Assembly (NCBI RefSeq): GCF_030817495.1
Contig: NZ_JAUSZK010000001.1
Location: 1,529,001 to 1,593,000 of the forward strand
Direction of reading: 5' to 3'
DNA length: 64,000 nucleotides
From: Streptomyces sp. V3I7
Lineage (GTDB): Bacteria > Actinomycetota > Actinomycetes > Streptomycetales > Streptomycetaceae
Part shown: piece after piece, positions 41,416-49,032 of the stretch
How positions within the stretch are numbered: the first letter of the stretch is position 1
Layout: each line of letters opens with the position of its first letter
Translations under genes and position numbers: made by a program
Notes under the pieces: generated by a model
What the model saw: only the letters and a program-made list of their open reading frames with translations
Database searches by the model: none
What the model was told of the DNA's origin: nothing

Positions 41416-41444
41416 TTCACCCGAAGGAGTGGCGCCGCTAGGGT
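41416..41444 (+). promoter_or_regulatory. Promoter placed for a leaderless transcript
   Basis: TTCACC (41416-41421), 17-base spacer, TAGGGT (41439-41444). The ATG at 41452 comes only 7 bases after the -10, so transcription should begin at or next to the start codon and give a leaderless mRNA. Confidence 0.65.
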
Positions 41445-41451
41445 CGGCCTC

Positions 41452-42141
41452 ATGATTGATCACGCCCACGACCTGGCGTCTGTACGGGACGCGTCCGAAC
41501 GGCTCCTCACCGCAGTCGCACAATTGGACGAAGCGGCAGTGACCGAACCCTCACGGTTGCCCGGCTGGACCCGCGGGCACGTCCTCGCGCACGTCGCCCG
41601 CAACGCGGACGCGCTCGTCAACGTCCTCGAGGGGCGCCCCATGTACGCCTCCGGCCCGGTCCGGGACGCCGACATCGAACGGGACGCCCCGCGCCCCGTC
41701 GCCGTCCAGCTCGCCGACCTCCGCGAGAGCATCGACCGCTTCCAGGAGGCGGGTGCCGAACCGGCGGACTGGTCGCGCACGGTCGAGCTGCGCAACGGGA
41801 TCACCGACTCGGCGACGCGGGTGCCCTTTCGCCGGTGGGCCGAGGTCGAGCTGCACCATGTGGACCTCGGGATCGGCTACGAGCTGGAGGATCTTCCGGC
41901 CGAGTTCGTCGAGCGGGAAATCGACTTCCTCGCGGACCGATTCCGCGGGCACGAGGACGTGCCTTCCACCGATCTGGTCTCCACCGAGGAGCGCACCTGG
42001 ACCACCGGCGGCGGCGCTCCGGGCGGCCCCGTCGTGGTCGAGGGACCGGCAGCCGAACTGCTCGGCTGGCTCGCCGGCCGCCGCGACGGCTCCGCGCTGA
42101 CGGTCAAGGGCGGCACGCTTCCGGTGCTTCCTCCGCTCTAG
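41452..42141 (+). CDS. Maleylpyruvate isomerase family mycothiol-dependent enzyme
   Basis: A 229-residue protein of the DinB-like/MDMPI superfamily. The N-terminal four-helix bundle has the metal-ligand pattern LPGWTRGHVLAHVARNADAL (His near residue 48) and a second His cluster in WAEVELHHVDLGIGY near 140. A C-terminal beta domain follows with WTTGGGAPGGPVVVEGPAAELLGWLAGR. The family uses mycothiol as cofactor in actinobacteria, but the substrate here is not known. The ATG has no ribosome site and lies directly after a -10 box, so translation is probably leaderless. Confidence 0.85.
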   Translation: MIDHAHDLASVRDASERLLTAVAQLDEAAVTEPSRLPGWTRGHVLAHVARNADALVNVLEGRPMYASGPVRDADIERDAPRPVAVQLADLRESIDRFQEAGAEPADWSRTVELRNGITDSATRVPFRRWAEVELHHVDLGIGYELEDLPAEFVEREIDFLADRFRGHEDVPSTDLVSTEERTWTTGGGAPGGPVVVEGPAAELLGWLAGRRDGSALTVKGGTLPVLPPL

Positions 42142-42238
42142 CAGCCGACGGGCGCCGCAGTGCCTCCGGCTGCTTGCAGCGCCGCGGCCGGCGGCCCGGT
42201 GACAGCCCGTGCACGGCCCCCGGAGCACCCCTCCGCTA

Positions 42239-42244
42239 TAGGCT
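42239..42244 (+). promoter_or_regulatory. -10 box TAGGCT 7 bases before ATG of hydrolase gene
   Basis: TAGGCT preceded by CTA (extended-like), with exactly 7 bases to the ATG at 42252, the same geometry as at 41452. No convincing -35. It suggests leaderless translation of the metallo-hydrolase. Confidence 0.5.
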
Positions 42245-42251
42245 GATCGTC

Positions 42252-42908
42252 ATGACGTACAGCGGCGAAGTGACGGTCGGCGGACCGGCGGACGTGCACG
42301 AGCTGAAGGACCTGATGATCACCAAGATCGCGGTGGGTCCCATGAACAACAACGCCTATCTGCTGCGCTGCCGGGCCACGGACGAGCAGTTGCTGATCGA
42401 CGCGGCCAACGAGCCGGACCGGCTGCTCGGCATGATCGGTGACGACGGCATCGCGTCCGTCGTCACCACGCACCAGCACGGTGACCACTGGCAGGGTCTC
42501 GCCGAGGTCGTGGAGGCCACGGGCGCGCGCACGTACGCGGGGCGGGACGACGCGGACGGCATCCCGGTGCCGACCGACGTCCGCGTCGACGACGGTGACG
42601 TGATCCGGGTGGGGCGCGTGGAACTCACCGCGCGCCACCTGGTGGGGCACACGCCGGGATCGATCGCGCTGGTCTACGACGACCCGCACGGCCACCCGCA
42701 TGTCTTCACCGGGGACTGCCTCTTCCCGGGCGGTGTGGGCAACACCCACAAGAACCCCAAGGCGTTCGCCAGCCTGATCCACGACGTCGAGACCAAGATC
42801 TTCGACGCGCTCCCGGACGAGACCTGGGTCTACCCCGGCCACGGCAACGACACCACGCTGGGCGCCGAGCGACCGCACCTTCCGGAGTGGCACGCGCGCG
42901 GGTGGTGA
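42252..42908 (+). CDS. MBL-fold metallo-hydrolase (glyoxalase II-like)
   Basis: A 218-residue metallo-beta-lactamase-fold enzyme. The dinuclear zinc site is complete: THQHGDHWQGL (HxHxDH, near residue 75), HLVGHTPGS (third His), FTGDCLFPGGVG (bridging Asp) and YPGHGNDTT (last His). NNNAYLLRC at the N-terminus is typical of glyoxalase II-like hydrolases, including mycothiol thioester hydrolases. It follows the mycothiol-dependent isomerase-like gene by 110 bases, but each seems to have its own promoter. It ends facing aroQ. Confidence 0.88.
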   Translation: MTYSGEVTVGGPADVHELKDLMITKIAVGPMNNNAYLLRCRATDEQLLIDAANEPDRLLGMIGDDGIASVVTTHQHGDHWQGLAEVVEATGARTYAGRDDADGIPVPTDVRVDDGDVIRVGRVELTARHLVGHTPGSIALVYDDPHGHPHVFTGDCLFPGGVGNTHKNPKAFASLIHDVETKIFDALPDETWVYPGHGNDTTLGAERPHLPEWHARGW

Positions 42909-42969
42909 GCGCGAGGGGGCGCTCGTCGGGGGCGCGGTCCCCGCGGTCGTACGCCCCCGAGCTCCCCGG

Positions 42970-43443
42970 CTAGGCCTCGGACTCCCCCGCCCCCACCAGC
43001 GTGGCCACCCGCTCCACGCCGAACACGTACCCCTGCACACCGCATCCCGCGATGACGCCGTCGGCACGCAGGGAGACGTACGAGTGGTGCCGGAACGACT
43101 CGCGCTGGTGGATGTTGGAGATGTGGACCTCCACCACCGGAATGTCGTCGCAGGTGTTGAGGGCGTCCAGGATGGCGATGGACGTGTGCGAGTAGGCACC
43201 GGGGTTGATCACGATCCCGCAGTGGCTGAGCCGCGCCTCATGGATCCAGTCGACCAGTTCGCCCTCGTGGTTGGACTGCCGGAAGTCCACCGTGCCGCCG
43301 TGCGCGGCCGCCGCCTTGGCGCACATCGCCTCGACGTCGGCCAGCGTCTCCGTGCCGTAGATCTCCGGCTGGCGCTGGCCGAGCAGGTTCAGATTGGGCC
43401 CGTTGAGGATCATGATCGGTGCATGGGCCAAGGTGCGGGGCAC
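42970..43443 (-). CDS. aroQ: Type II 3-dehydroquinate dehydratase
   Basis: Third enzyme of the shikimate pathway, 157 residues. Start GTG 43443 with GGAGGAA five bases upstream. Motifs: [20 protein letters not shown] (substrate loop and catalytic Tyr), [17 protein letters not shown] (catalytic Asn/Glu), [17 protein letters not shown] and [18 protein letters not shown] with the catalytic His. The reading frame extends upstream to 43914, but that part is a shadow of the divergent carboxypeptidase gene. No other aro gene is adjacent. Confidence 0.96.
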   Translation of the reverse strand: MPRTLAHAPIMILNGPNLNLLGQRQPEIYGTETLADVEAMCAKAAAAHGGTVDFRQSNHEGELVDWIHEARLSHCGIVINPGAYSHTSIAILDALNTCDDIPVVEVHISNIHQRESFRHHSYVSLRADGVIAGCGVQGYVFGVERVATLVGAGESEA

Positions 43444-43543
43444 GGTTCCTCCGGTCCGGTCCAGGGCGGTCGGACGGCGACCGCGGCTCTCACCCCGGTT
43501 TATCACGCTGCGCAGGCGAGTCCGCTCGCCGTACCCTCCTGCA

Positions 43544-44590
43544 ATGACGACGATCACGTACCCGCCGAAGCCGTCGCCCGGTGACCGCATAGCGGTGATC
43601 TCGCCTGCCTCGGGCCTCCCGGAACTCTTTCCGCGCCCGTTCGAACTCGGCCTGGAGCGGCTGCGTGAGGAGTTCGGCCTCGAACCGGTCGAGTACCCGA
43701 CCACCCGCAGGATGGGCACGACGCCCCAGGAGCGTGCCGCCGACATCAACGCGGCGTTCGCCGACCCCGACGTCAAGGCGGTCATCGCCTCCATCGGCGG
43801 CGACGACCAGATCACGGTGCTGCCCTTCCTGGACCGGGAGTTGATCCGCGCACACCCGAAGCCGTTCTTCGGGATGAGCGACAACACGAACCTGCTCGCC
43901 TTCCTGCGTAACACGGGAATCGTCGGCTACCACGGGGCGACGGTGATGACCGCCCTCGGCCGCCCCGGGGCGATGCATCCACAGACCGCGGCGTCCCTGC
44001 GAGCGGCGCTTTTCACGTCCGGCGCGTACGAACTCGCGCCCGCCGAGCGCTGGCGCGACATCGACCGCGACTGGAGGGATCCGGCCACCTTCGAGACCGA
44101 ACCGGAGACCCGCCCGGGCACCGGATGGATCTGGCACCACGCCGACCGCGTGGTCGAGGGCCGCAGTTGGGGCGGCGCCCTGGAGATCGTCGGCTGGCTG
44201 CTGATGGCCGACCGCGAGATCGGCAGCGACCTCTCCGAGTACGACGGCGGCGTACTGCTGCTGGAGACCTCGGAGGAGTTGCCGAGCGCTACGGAGGTAT
44301 TCCGCACCCTGCGGAACATGGGCGAGCGCGGACTGCTGGGACGATTCTCCGCGCTGCTGATGGGCCGGCCCAAGACGTGGTCGTTCGAGCAGCCCAACAG
44401 CCCGGAGGAGGCCGCCCGTTACGCCGCCGAGCAGCGGGAAGCCGTGCTGCGCGTGCTGCGAATGTATGCACCCGACATGCCTGCTGTCTTCGATGTGGAC
44501 TTCGGCCACACCGATCCCCAACTCGTCCTCCCCTATGGGGGAACGATCCGCGTCGACGGCCCTTCCCGGCGCATCACGGTCACCTACTGA
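43544..44590 (+). CDS. LD-carboxypeptidase / MccF-like S66 family serine peptidase
   Basis: Serine peptidase-fold protein of 348 residues. The nucleophile Ser lies in [11 protein letters not shown] (GxSD), the Glu of the triad in [11 protein letters not shown], and the His in [12 protein letters not shown]. Family members trim muropeptides (LD-carboxypeptidase) or cleave toxic aminoacyl-nucleotides such as microcin C (MccF); the large middle insertion and W-rich TGWIWHHAD segment are more MccF-like. ATG 43544 lies 6 bases after TACCCT, so a leaderless start is possible. Divergent from aroQ. Confidence 0.88.
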   Translation: MTTITYPPKPSPGDRIAVISPASGLPELFPRPFELGLERLREEFGLEPVEYPTTRRMGTTPQERAADINAAFADPDVKAVIASIGGDDQITVLPFLDRELIRAHPKPFFGMSDNTNLLAFLRNTGIVGYHGATVMTALGRPGAMHPQTAASLRAALFTSGAYELAPAERWRDIDRDWRDPATFETEPETRPGTGWIWHHADRVVEGRSWGGALEIVGWLLMADREIGSDLSEYDGGVLLLETSEELPSATEVFRTLRNMGERGLLGRFSALLMGRPKTWSFEQPNSPEEAARYAAEQREAVLRVLRMYAPDMPAVFDVDFGHTDPQLVLPYGGTIRVDGPSRRITVTY

Positions 44591-44593
44591 CGC

Positions 44594-45361
44594 GCTCCGC
44601 ACCTCGCAATTCGCCGAGTGGGGGTGGCGCGTGCCCTTCTGGGCGGGGTGCTGGCCGTGGCCGGGCTGTGGCTGCGCTCGTCGCTCGCCGAGAGTCCCCG
44701 GTTCCTGGAGATCGACGCCCCGCGCGCGTGCCGTTCGCCGATCTCGTACGGCACCACTGGCGGCTGCTGCTGCTCGCGGCTGGGGCGCTCGCGGTCGGAT
44801 ACGCGGTGTTCTACGCGGTGACCACCTGGTCGCTGGCGTATGCGACCGAGCGGCTCGGGGTGAGCCGTACCGTCATGCTGGCCTGCATCCTGGCCGCCGT
44901 GGTCGTGAAGGGCGCGCTCACGCCCTTGATGGCGATGCTCGGCGATCGCTACGGCCGACGGCCGCTGTGCCTGACCGGGTGCACGAGGTGTGCCCTGTGG
45001 ATGTTCCCGATGGTCGCGCTGCTGTCGACCGGCGCCCCGCTGCTGATGTCTCTCGGCACCCTCGGGGCGCTGATCGGGATTCATCACGATGTTCGCGGTG
45101 ATCGCCGCATATCTGCCGGAGCTGTACGAGCCACGGGTGCGCTGCACCGGCGCCGCAGTGAGCTAACCTCGGCGGCGTCCTCGGGGGTGTGCTCACCCCC
45201 GTCGCGGCGACCGGGCTCGCGGAGCACGGCGGGCGCGTTCCGTGGGGCGTGGCGCCTATCTGACTGCGGTCGCACTGCTGCTGAGCCTCGGCTGCTTCGC
45301 GCCCCTGCCGGAGACGCGCCCCGTGCCCGTGATGGCGGGGGCCGAACCGGCCGCGGGGTGA
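44594..45361 (+). pseudogene. Decayed MFS transporter (MHS-type), N-terminal half missing
   Basis: Transporter-like sequence is readable only by changing frame. WGWRVPFW in one frame (about 44610) passes to LWLRSSLAESPRFLEIDA in a second (about 44660), then VPFADLVRHHWRLLLL through TTWSLAYATERLG and MLGDRYGRRPLCLTG in a third (about 44720-45080). FITMFAVIAAYLPELYEPRVR follows in another frame and runs into a TAA at 45165; GGVLTPVAATGLAEHGG and an end near 45361 follow. At least four frameshifts are needed, and about the first 200 residues are absent. GRR and WGWR motifs are those of metabolite:H+ symporters. It abuts the carboxypeptidase stop. Confidence 0.85.
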
Positions 45362-45393
45362 GGCAGCGAAGGCTGGATCGGGGACGTCTCCGA

Positions 45394-46494
45394 CTACGGG
45401 TTGATCGCCAGCTCCAGGTACGCCGCGAACAGCACCAGGTGTACGCCGCCCTGGAGCAGTGTGGCGCGTCCCGGTGCCACCGTCAGGGAGCTCACCACCA
45501 CCGTCAGAGCGAGCAGCAGCATGTGCGTGGAGCCGAGGCCGAGGACGAGCGGTCCGGGCAGCCACAAGGTGGCGAGGGCGACGGCGGGGATGGTGAGTCC
45601 GATGCTGGCCATCGCGGAGCCGAGGGCGAGGTTGAGGCTGGTCTGCACGTGGTCGCGGCGGGCCGAGCGCAGGGCCGCGATCGTCTCGGGCAGCAGCACC
45701 AGCAGCGCGATGATCACACCGACGACGGCATGGTGCAGACCGGCGGCCTGCACGCCGGCCTCGATGGCCGGCGACACGCCCTTGGCCAGACCGACCACGC
45801 CGACCAGGGCGAGCCCCAGCAGGCCGAGGCTGATCCAGGCGGTACGCGCGGACGGCTTCGCCGCATGGTCGTCCGCCGTGATCACCTCGCCGCGTCGGGT
45901 GACCGGCAGGAAGTAGTCGCGGTGCCGCACGGTCTGAGTGGTCACGAACAGGCCGTACAGGATCAGCGACGTCACCGCGGCGAAGGTCAGCTGCACGCCG
46001 GAGAACTCCGGACCCGGCGCGCTGGTGGTGAACGTCGGCAGCACGAGGCTGAGCGTGGAGAGGGTCGCCACGGTCGCCAGCGCGGCGCCGGTTCCCTCGG
46101 GGTTGAAGACGGCGGTGCCGTGGCGGAGGGAGGCCACGAGCAGACTCAGGCCGACGACACCGTTGCAGGTGATCATCACGGCCGCGAAGACCGTGTCCCT
46201 GGCCAACGTCGCACTCTTGGGCCCTCCGTCGGCCATGAGGGTGACGATCAGGGCGACCTCGATGATCGTCACGGCGATGGCGAGGACCAGGGAACCGTAG
46301 GGTTCGCCGACACGATGGGCGACCACCTCGGCGTGATGCACTGCGGCCAGTACCGACCCGGCGAGCACCGCCGTCACCAGCGCGACGAGCGGGCTGGGAA
46401 GATCACGTCCCCAGGTGAGGCCGAGAAGGACGACCGCAAGCAGCGGCACGATGACGGTCCACTGCACGGCGAGCGACCTGAGCCGAGTACTCAT
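45394..46494 (-). CDS. ChaA-type calcium/cation:proton antiporter
   Basis: Membrane protein of 366 residues with about ten hydrophobic segments. The two family alpha-repeats carry the acidic ion-binding residues: EPYGSLVLAIAVTIIEVALI (Glu) near residue 65-85 and LLPETIAALRSARRDHVQTS followed by NLALGSAMASIGLTIPAVAL near 275-310. It exchanges Ca2+ (or Na+/K+) for protons. It is the last gene of a minus-strand series terD, terC, ABM-like protein and this antiporter, which suggests a common role in cation homeostasis, although gaps of about 90-110 bases leave room for separate promoters. Confidence 0.9.
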   Translation of the reverse strand: MSTRLRSLAVQWTVIVPLLAVVLLGLTWGRDLPSPLVALVTAVLAGSVLAAVHHAEVVAHRVGEPYGSLVLAIAVTIIEVALIVTLMADGGPKSATLARDTVFAAVMITCNGVVGLSLLVASLRHGTAVFNPEGTGAALATVATLSTLSLVLPTFTTSAPGPEFSGVQLTFAAVTSLILYGLFVTTQTVRHRDYFLPVTRRGEVITADDHAAKPSARTAWISLGLLGLALVGVVGLAKGVSPAIEAGVQAAGLHHAVVGVIIALLVLLPETIAALRSARRDHVQTSLNLALGSAMASIGLTIPAVALATLWLPGPLVLGLGSTHMLLLALTVVVSSLTVAPGRATLLQGGVHLVLFAAYLELAINP

Positions 46495-46606
46495 GCATCA
46501 GTGATGGCCGAGACGTACGGGGTTCGCATGCCGGTCCTCCCTCGCGCGGGGGCCGCGCCGGCACAGCGCGGCCCCTCCCCAGTAATGGTTCGGGATATCG
46601 GGCCCG

Positions 46607-46921
46607 TCACTTGGCCTCGTTCATCTCCAGAACGTCGCACTCCGTGAAGGACGGCGGGCTCGTACACAGGGCCGCCATCTTCTCGGCGAACTGCCTCGCC
46701 TCGGGGTCCTGGCTGCTGCGCACGGCCTCGTCGTATGAGTCGAACATGAGCAGTTCGAGATAGCGGCCCGGGTGGTTTCTGTCCTTGAGGACGGCCTGGC
46801 GCGCAGGGCCGTGCCCATTGCCGCCGAAGCGCTTCTCGATGTTCCTGGCAAGAGCTCGCATCTCATCGATGCGGTCGGTCTCGAACTCGATGATCTGCAC
46901 GAACTTCTTCGATGTGTCCAC
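46607..46921 (-). CDS. ABM-like small protein of unknown function
   Basis: A 104-residue soluble protein, probably a ferredoxin-like alpha/beta barrel of the antibiotic-biosynthesis-monooxygenase or Dabb class: FVQIIEFETDRIDEMRALA (strand then helix), GRYLELLMFDSYDEAVRSS (strand then helix) and a short end. The catalytic residues of true monooxygenases are not evident. GTG 46921 is chosen because GGAGAGA lies upstream; the longer frame is not protein-like. It lies between terC and the antiporter gene. Confidence 0.75.
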   Translation of the reverse strand: MDTSKKFVQIIEFETDRIDEMRALARNIEKRFGGNGHGPARQAVLKDRNHPGRYLELLMFDSYDEAVRSSQDPEARQFAEKMAALCTSPPSFTECDVLEMNEAK

Positions 46922-47012
46922 GGTTCTCTCCACCTGGCCGTGGCGCCCCAGGACGGGAACGCTCAGCACCCACCGAAGCACCGTGTGTGACGGTCGGCAA
47001 TTCGTCACATGG

Positions 47013-48017
47013 TCAGGAGGCGTCGACGCTGTCCTTCTGGGTGCCGCCGCTCCGTGCGTGTACGGCTTCGGCCGCCGCCTGCCTCCTGGACGCCACCAGA
47101 CTGGTGATCGTGGTGACGATCAGTACGGCGCAGATCACGCCGAGCGAGACCGGGATGCTGATCTCCGGGACGTGGACCCCAGACTCGTGGAGCGCGTGGA
47201 GCACCAGCTTGACGCCGATGAAGCCGAGGATGATCGACAGACCGTACGAGAGGTGGACCAGCTTCTTGAGCAGGCCGCCGATGAGGAAGTAGAGCTGCCT
47301 GAGGCCCATGAGGGCGAAGGCGTTGGCGGTGAAGACGATGTACGGGTCCTGCGTCAGACCGAAGATCGCCGGGATCGAGTCGAGCGCGAAGAGCACGTCG
47401 GTGGTGCCGATCGCCAGCATCACGACCAGCATCGGCGTCATGACGCGCTTGCCGTTCTGCTGGATCCACAGCTTGGTGCCGTGGTAGCGGTCGGCCACAC
47501 CGAACCTGCGCTCGACAGCCTTGAGCAGCCTGTTCTCCTCGTACTCCTCGTCCTCGTCCTTGGATCGGGCGTCCTGGATCAGCTTCCAGGCGGTCCAGAT
47601 GAGGAAGGCACCGAAGAGGTAGAACACCCAGGAGAAGCTGGCGATGATCGCGGCTCCCGCGGCGATGAAGACGGCCCGCAGGACCAGGGCTATCAGGACA
47701 CCGACGAGCAACACCCGCTGCTGATAGCGCGAGGGGACCACGAACTTCGCCATGATCAGGACGAAGACGAAGAGGTTGTCGACGCTCAGCGACTTCTCGG
47801 TGATGAAGCCGGCGAAGAACTCCCCGGCTGGCTGACCGCCCCCGAAGAAGAACAGTCCCAAGCCGAAGAGTCCGGCCAGGGCGATCCAGACGGCCGTCCA
47901 GATGCCCGCTTCCTTGATGGACACGTCATGGGGCTTGCGGCCGATCACGAAGTCCGCCGCGATGAGAGCGGCGAGACCCGCGATGGTCAGGACCCACAGG
48001 GTCAGGGAAACATCCAC
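47013..48017 (-). CDS. TerC family membrane protein (Alx/MeeY-type, Mn-related)
   Basis: Integral membrane protein of 334 residues with about nine hydrophobic segments. Family signatures: SVDNLFVFVLIMAKF near residue 75 and GTTDVLFALDSIPAIFG near 210, with acidic residues inside the membrane that fit divalent cation transport. In other bacteria, TerC/Alx proteins export manganese. The start is GTG 48017, with CGGAGG four bases upstream; a TTG at 48041 would put the ribosome site inside the gene. A riboswitch-like leader precedes it (48062-48155). Confidence 0.93.
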   Translation of the reverse strand: MDVSLTLWVLTIAGLAALIAADFVIGRKPHDVSIKEAGIWTAVWIALAGLFGLGLFFFGGGQPAGEFFAGFITEKSLSVDNLFVFVLIMAKFVVPSRYQQRVLLVGVLIALVLRAVFIAAGAAIIASFSWVFYLFGAFLIWTAWKLIQDARSKDEDEEYEENRLLKAVERRFGVADRYHGTKLWIQQNGKRVMTPMLVVMLAIGTTDVLFALDSIPAIFGLTQDPYIVFTANAFALMGLRQLYFLIGGLLKKLVHLSYGLSIILGFIGVKLVLHALHESGVHVPEISIPVSLGVICAVLIVTTITSLVASRRQAAAEAVHARSGGTQKDSVDAS

Positions 48018-48021
48018 TGCG

Positions 48022-48155
48022 CCTCCGGTTGTGAACGGCAAAAATCATCGTCGTTGTCACCGGAGGTCTCTTCCACCCGGGGCGGGCCGGCGCCCCGGGA
48101 CCTTCTGGATCCGTACTGACGGGAACGCCGCAGCAGATAGGGAGTACTCCCCTCC
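48022..48155 (-). ncRNA. Putative yybP-ykoY manganese riboswitch with RBS-sequestering arm
   Basis: Read on the minus strand, the terC leader begins with CGGAGGGGAGTA (48156-48145) and ends its aptamer with AGAGACCTCCG (48071-48061). This is the yybP-ykoY pattern in which a closing stem P1 (here CGGAGG with CCTCCG) is flanked by GGAGUA and AGA loops. About 95 bases including two further GC hairpins lie between. The 3' strand CCTCCGGT (48066-48059) is also perfectly complementary over 8 bases to ACCGGAGG (48029-48022), the terC ribosome site. Two exclusive folds are thus possible: with Mn2+ P1 forms and translation is free; without it the ribosome site is masked. Confidence 0.75.
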
Positions 48156-48164
48156 GTACGGAAG

Positions 48165-48241
48165 ACACTACCCAATTGCCAAAGATTAGTAAAGTGTTCA
48201 GTAAAAGAAAGACCAAGTTCGCTGGTCAGTTGCACTTTACT
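48165..48241 (-). promoter_or_regulatory. terC promoter overlapped by a 9-bp inverted repeat
   Basis: Minus-strand -35 TTTACT (48188-48193), 17-base spacer and -10 TAGTGT (48165-48170) would start transcription just before the riboswitch. The -35 is part of AGTAAAGTG (48188-48196), which is perfectly inverted as CACTTTACT (48233-48241), with GACCA/TGGTC (48211-48215, 48223-48227) nested between. The region 48170-48260 is strikingly AT-rich for this genome. It fits an operator for a DNA-bending or looping regulator. Confidence 0.6.
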
Positions 48242-48298
48242 TACATTTGATCAAAGCTTCGCCGACCTGGGCGGGACGCGTGGCACCTGCCCCCTCCT

Positions 48299-48874
48299 CT
48301 ACAGGAGCGGCAGGATCGTCGGCATCAGGTCCTGGAAGGTACGGCCGTTGGCGGGGGCACCCAGAGCGGTCATCTTCCAGCCGCCGCCGGCCCGGTGCAC
48401 CTTCGCCATGATCTGAGCGGTGTAGGCGCCGCCGCCCGCCAGGGTGTAACGGGCGAGCTCCTGTCCGTTGGTCTCGTCGACCAGGCGGCAGAACGCGTCC
48501 TGCACCTCCTGGAAGGTCTGGCCCGTGAAGGAGTTCACGGTGAAGACGATCTGGTCGATGGTGGCGGGAACGCTCTGGAGGTTGACAAGGATGGCCTCAT
48601 CGTCGCCCCGGCCCACGCCGCCCACGAGGTTGTCACCGGTGTGACGCACGGAGCCGTCGTCGCTGACCAGGTGCCGGAAGAACACGACGTCGACGGGCTC
48701 CTTGTCGGCGAACAGCACGGCGGAGGCGTCCAGGTCGATCTCCCGCGTCCGCGAACCGAACAGGCCGCGGCGGGGTGCCGCCTGCCACCCGAGCCCCATC
48801 CGGACCGCCGTCAGGGTGCCCCCGTCCTGCTTCTCCAGGCTGATGGCCTGACCCTTGGTCATGTTGACGGTCAC
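48299..48874 (-). CDS. TerD family protein
   Basis: Calcium-binding beta-sandwich protein of 191 residues, one TerD domain. Ca2+-site motifs are seen in HTGDNLVGGVGRGDDEAILVN (acidic residues) and the family pattern VPATIDQIVFTVNSF follows. The N-terminus MTKGQAISLEK is typical. Start GTG 48874 with AGGGGAAG upstream; the longer frame adds unlikely sequence. TerD proteins form stress-response complexes with other Ter proteins at the membrane; terC lies next downstream, 281 bases away, separated by the promoter and riboswitch. Confidence 0.92.
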   Translation of the reverse strand: MTVNMTKGQAISLEKQDGGTLTAVRMGLGWQAAPRRGLFGSRTREIDLDASAVLFADKEPVDVVFFRHLVSDDGSVRHTGDNLVGGVGRGDDEAILVNLQSVPATIDQIVFTVNSFTGQTFQEVQDAFCRLVDETNGQELARYTLAGGGAYTAQIMAKVHRAGGGWKMTALGAPANGRTFQDLMPTILPLL

Positions 48875-49032
48875 GGCGACTTCCCCTTTCGCATGTCCCC
48901 TGTCGCCGCGGAGCCCGCGGCTCATCAGGAAACCCTACGCAGGGGCACCGACGGAGCCGAGCCCCGGCCCGTGCTTTGTGTCGGTGTTGCAACACTTCGC
49001 GCACCGACTGGGTCCGGCACCGGATGCGGAGG

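Noticed and set aside
41229..41451. LexA/SOS box search at uvrA (also uvrB and uvrC upstream regions)
   Set aside because: No GAAC-n4-GTTC palindrome was found; TCGA pairs at about 41369-41392 are too far apart and lack the core.
44125..46647. Plus-strand open frame of 840 codons
   Set aside because: A chance join of carboxypeptidase shadow, one frame of the MFS pseudogene and the antisense of the antiporter gene.
48002..48235. Possible 77-residue minus-strand gene upstream of terC
   Set aside because: It covers the promoter and riboswitch leader; the sequence is explained better as structured RNA, and the product has no recognisable domain.
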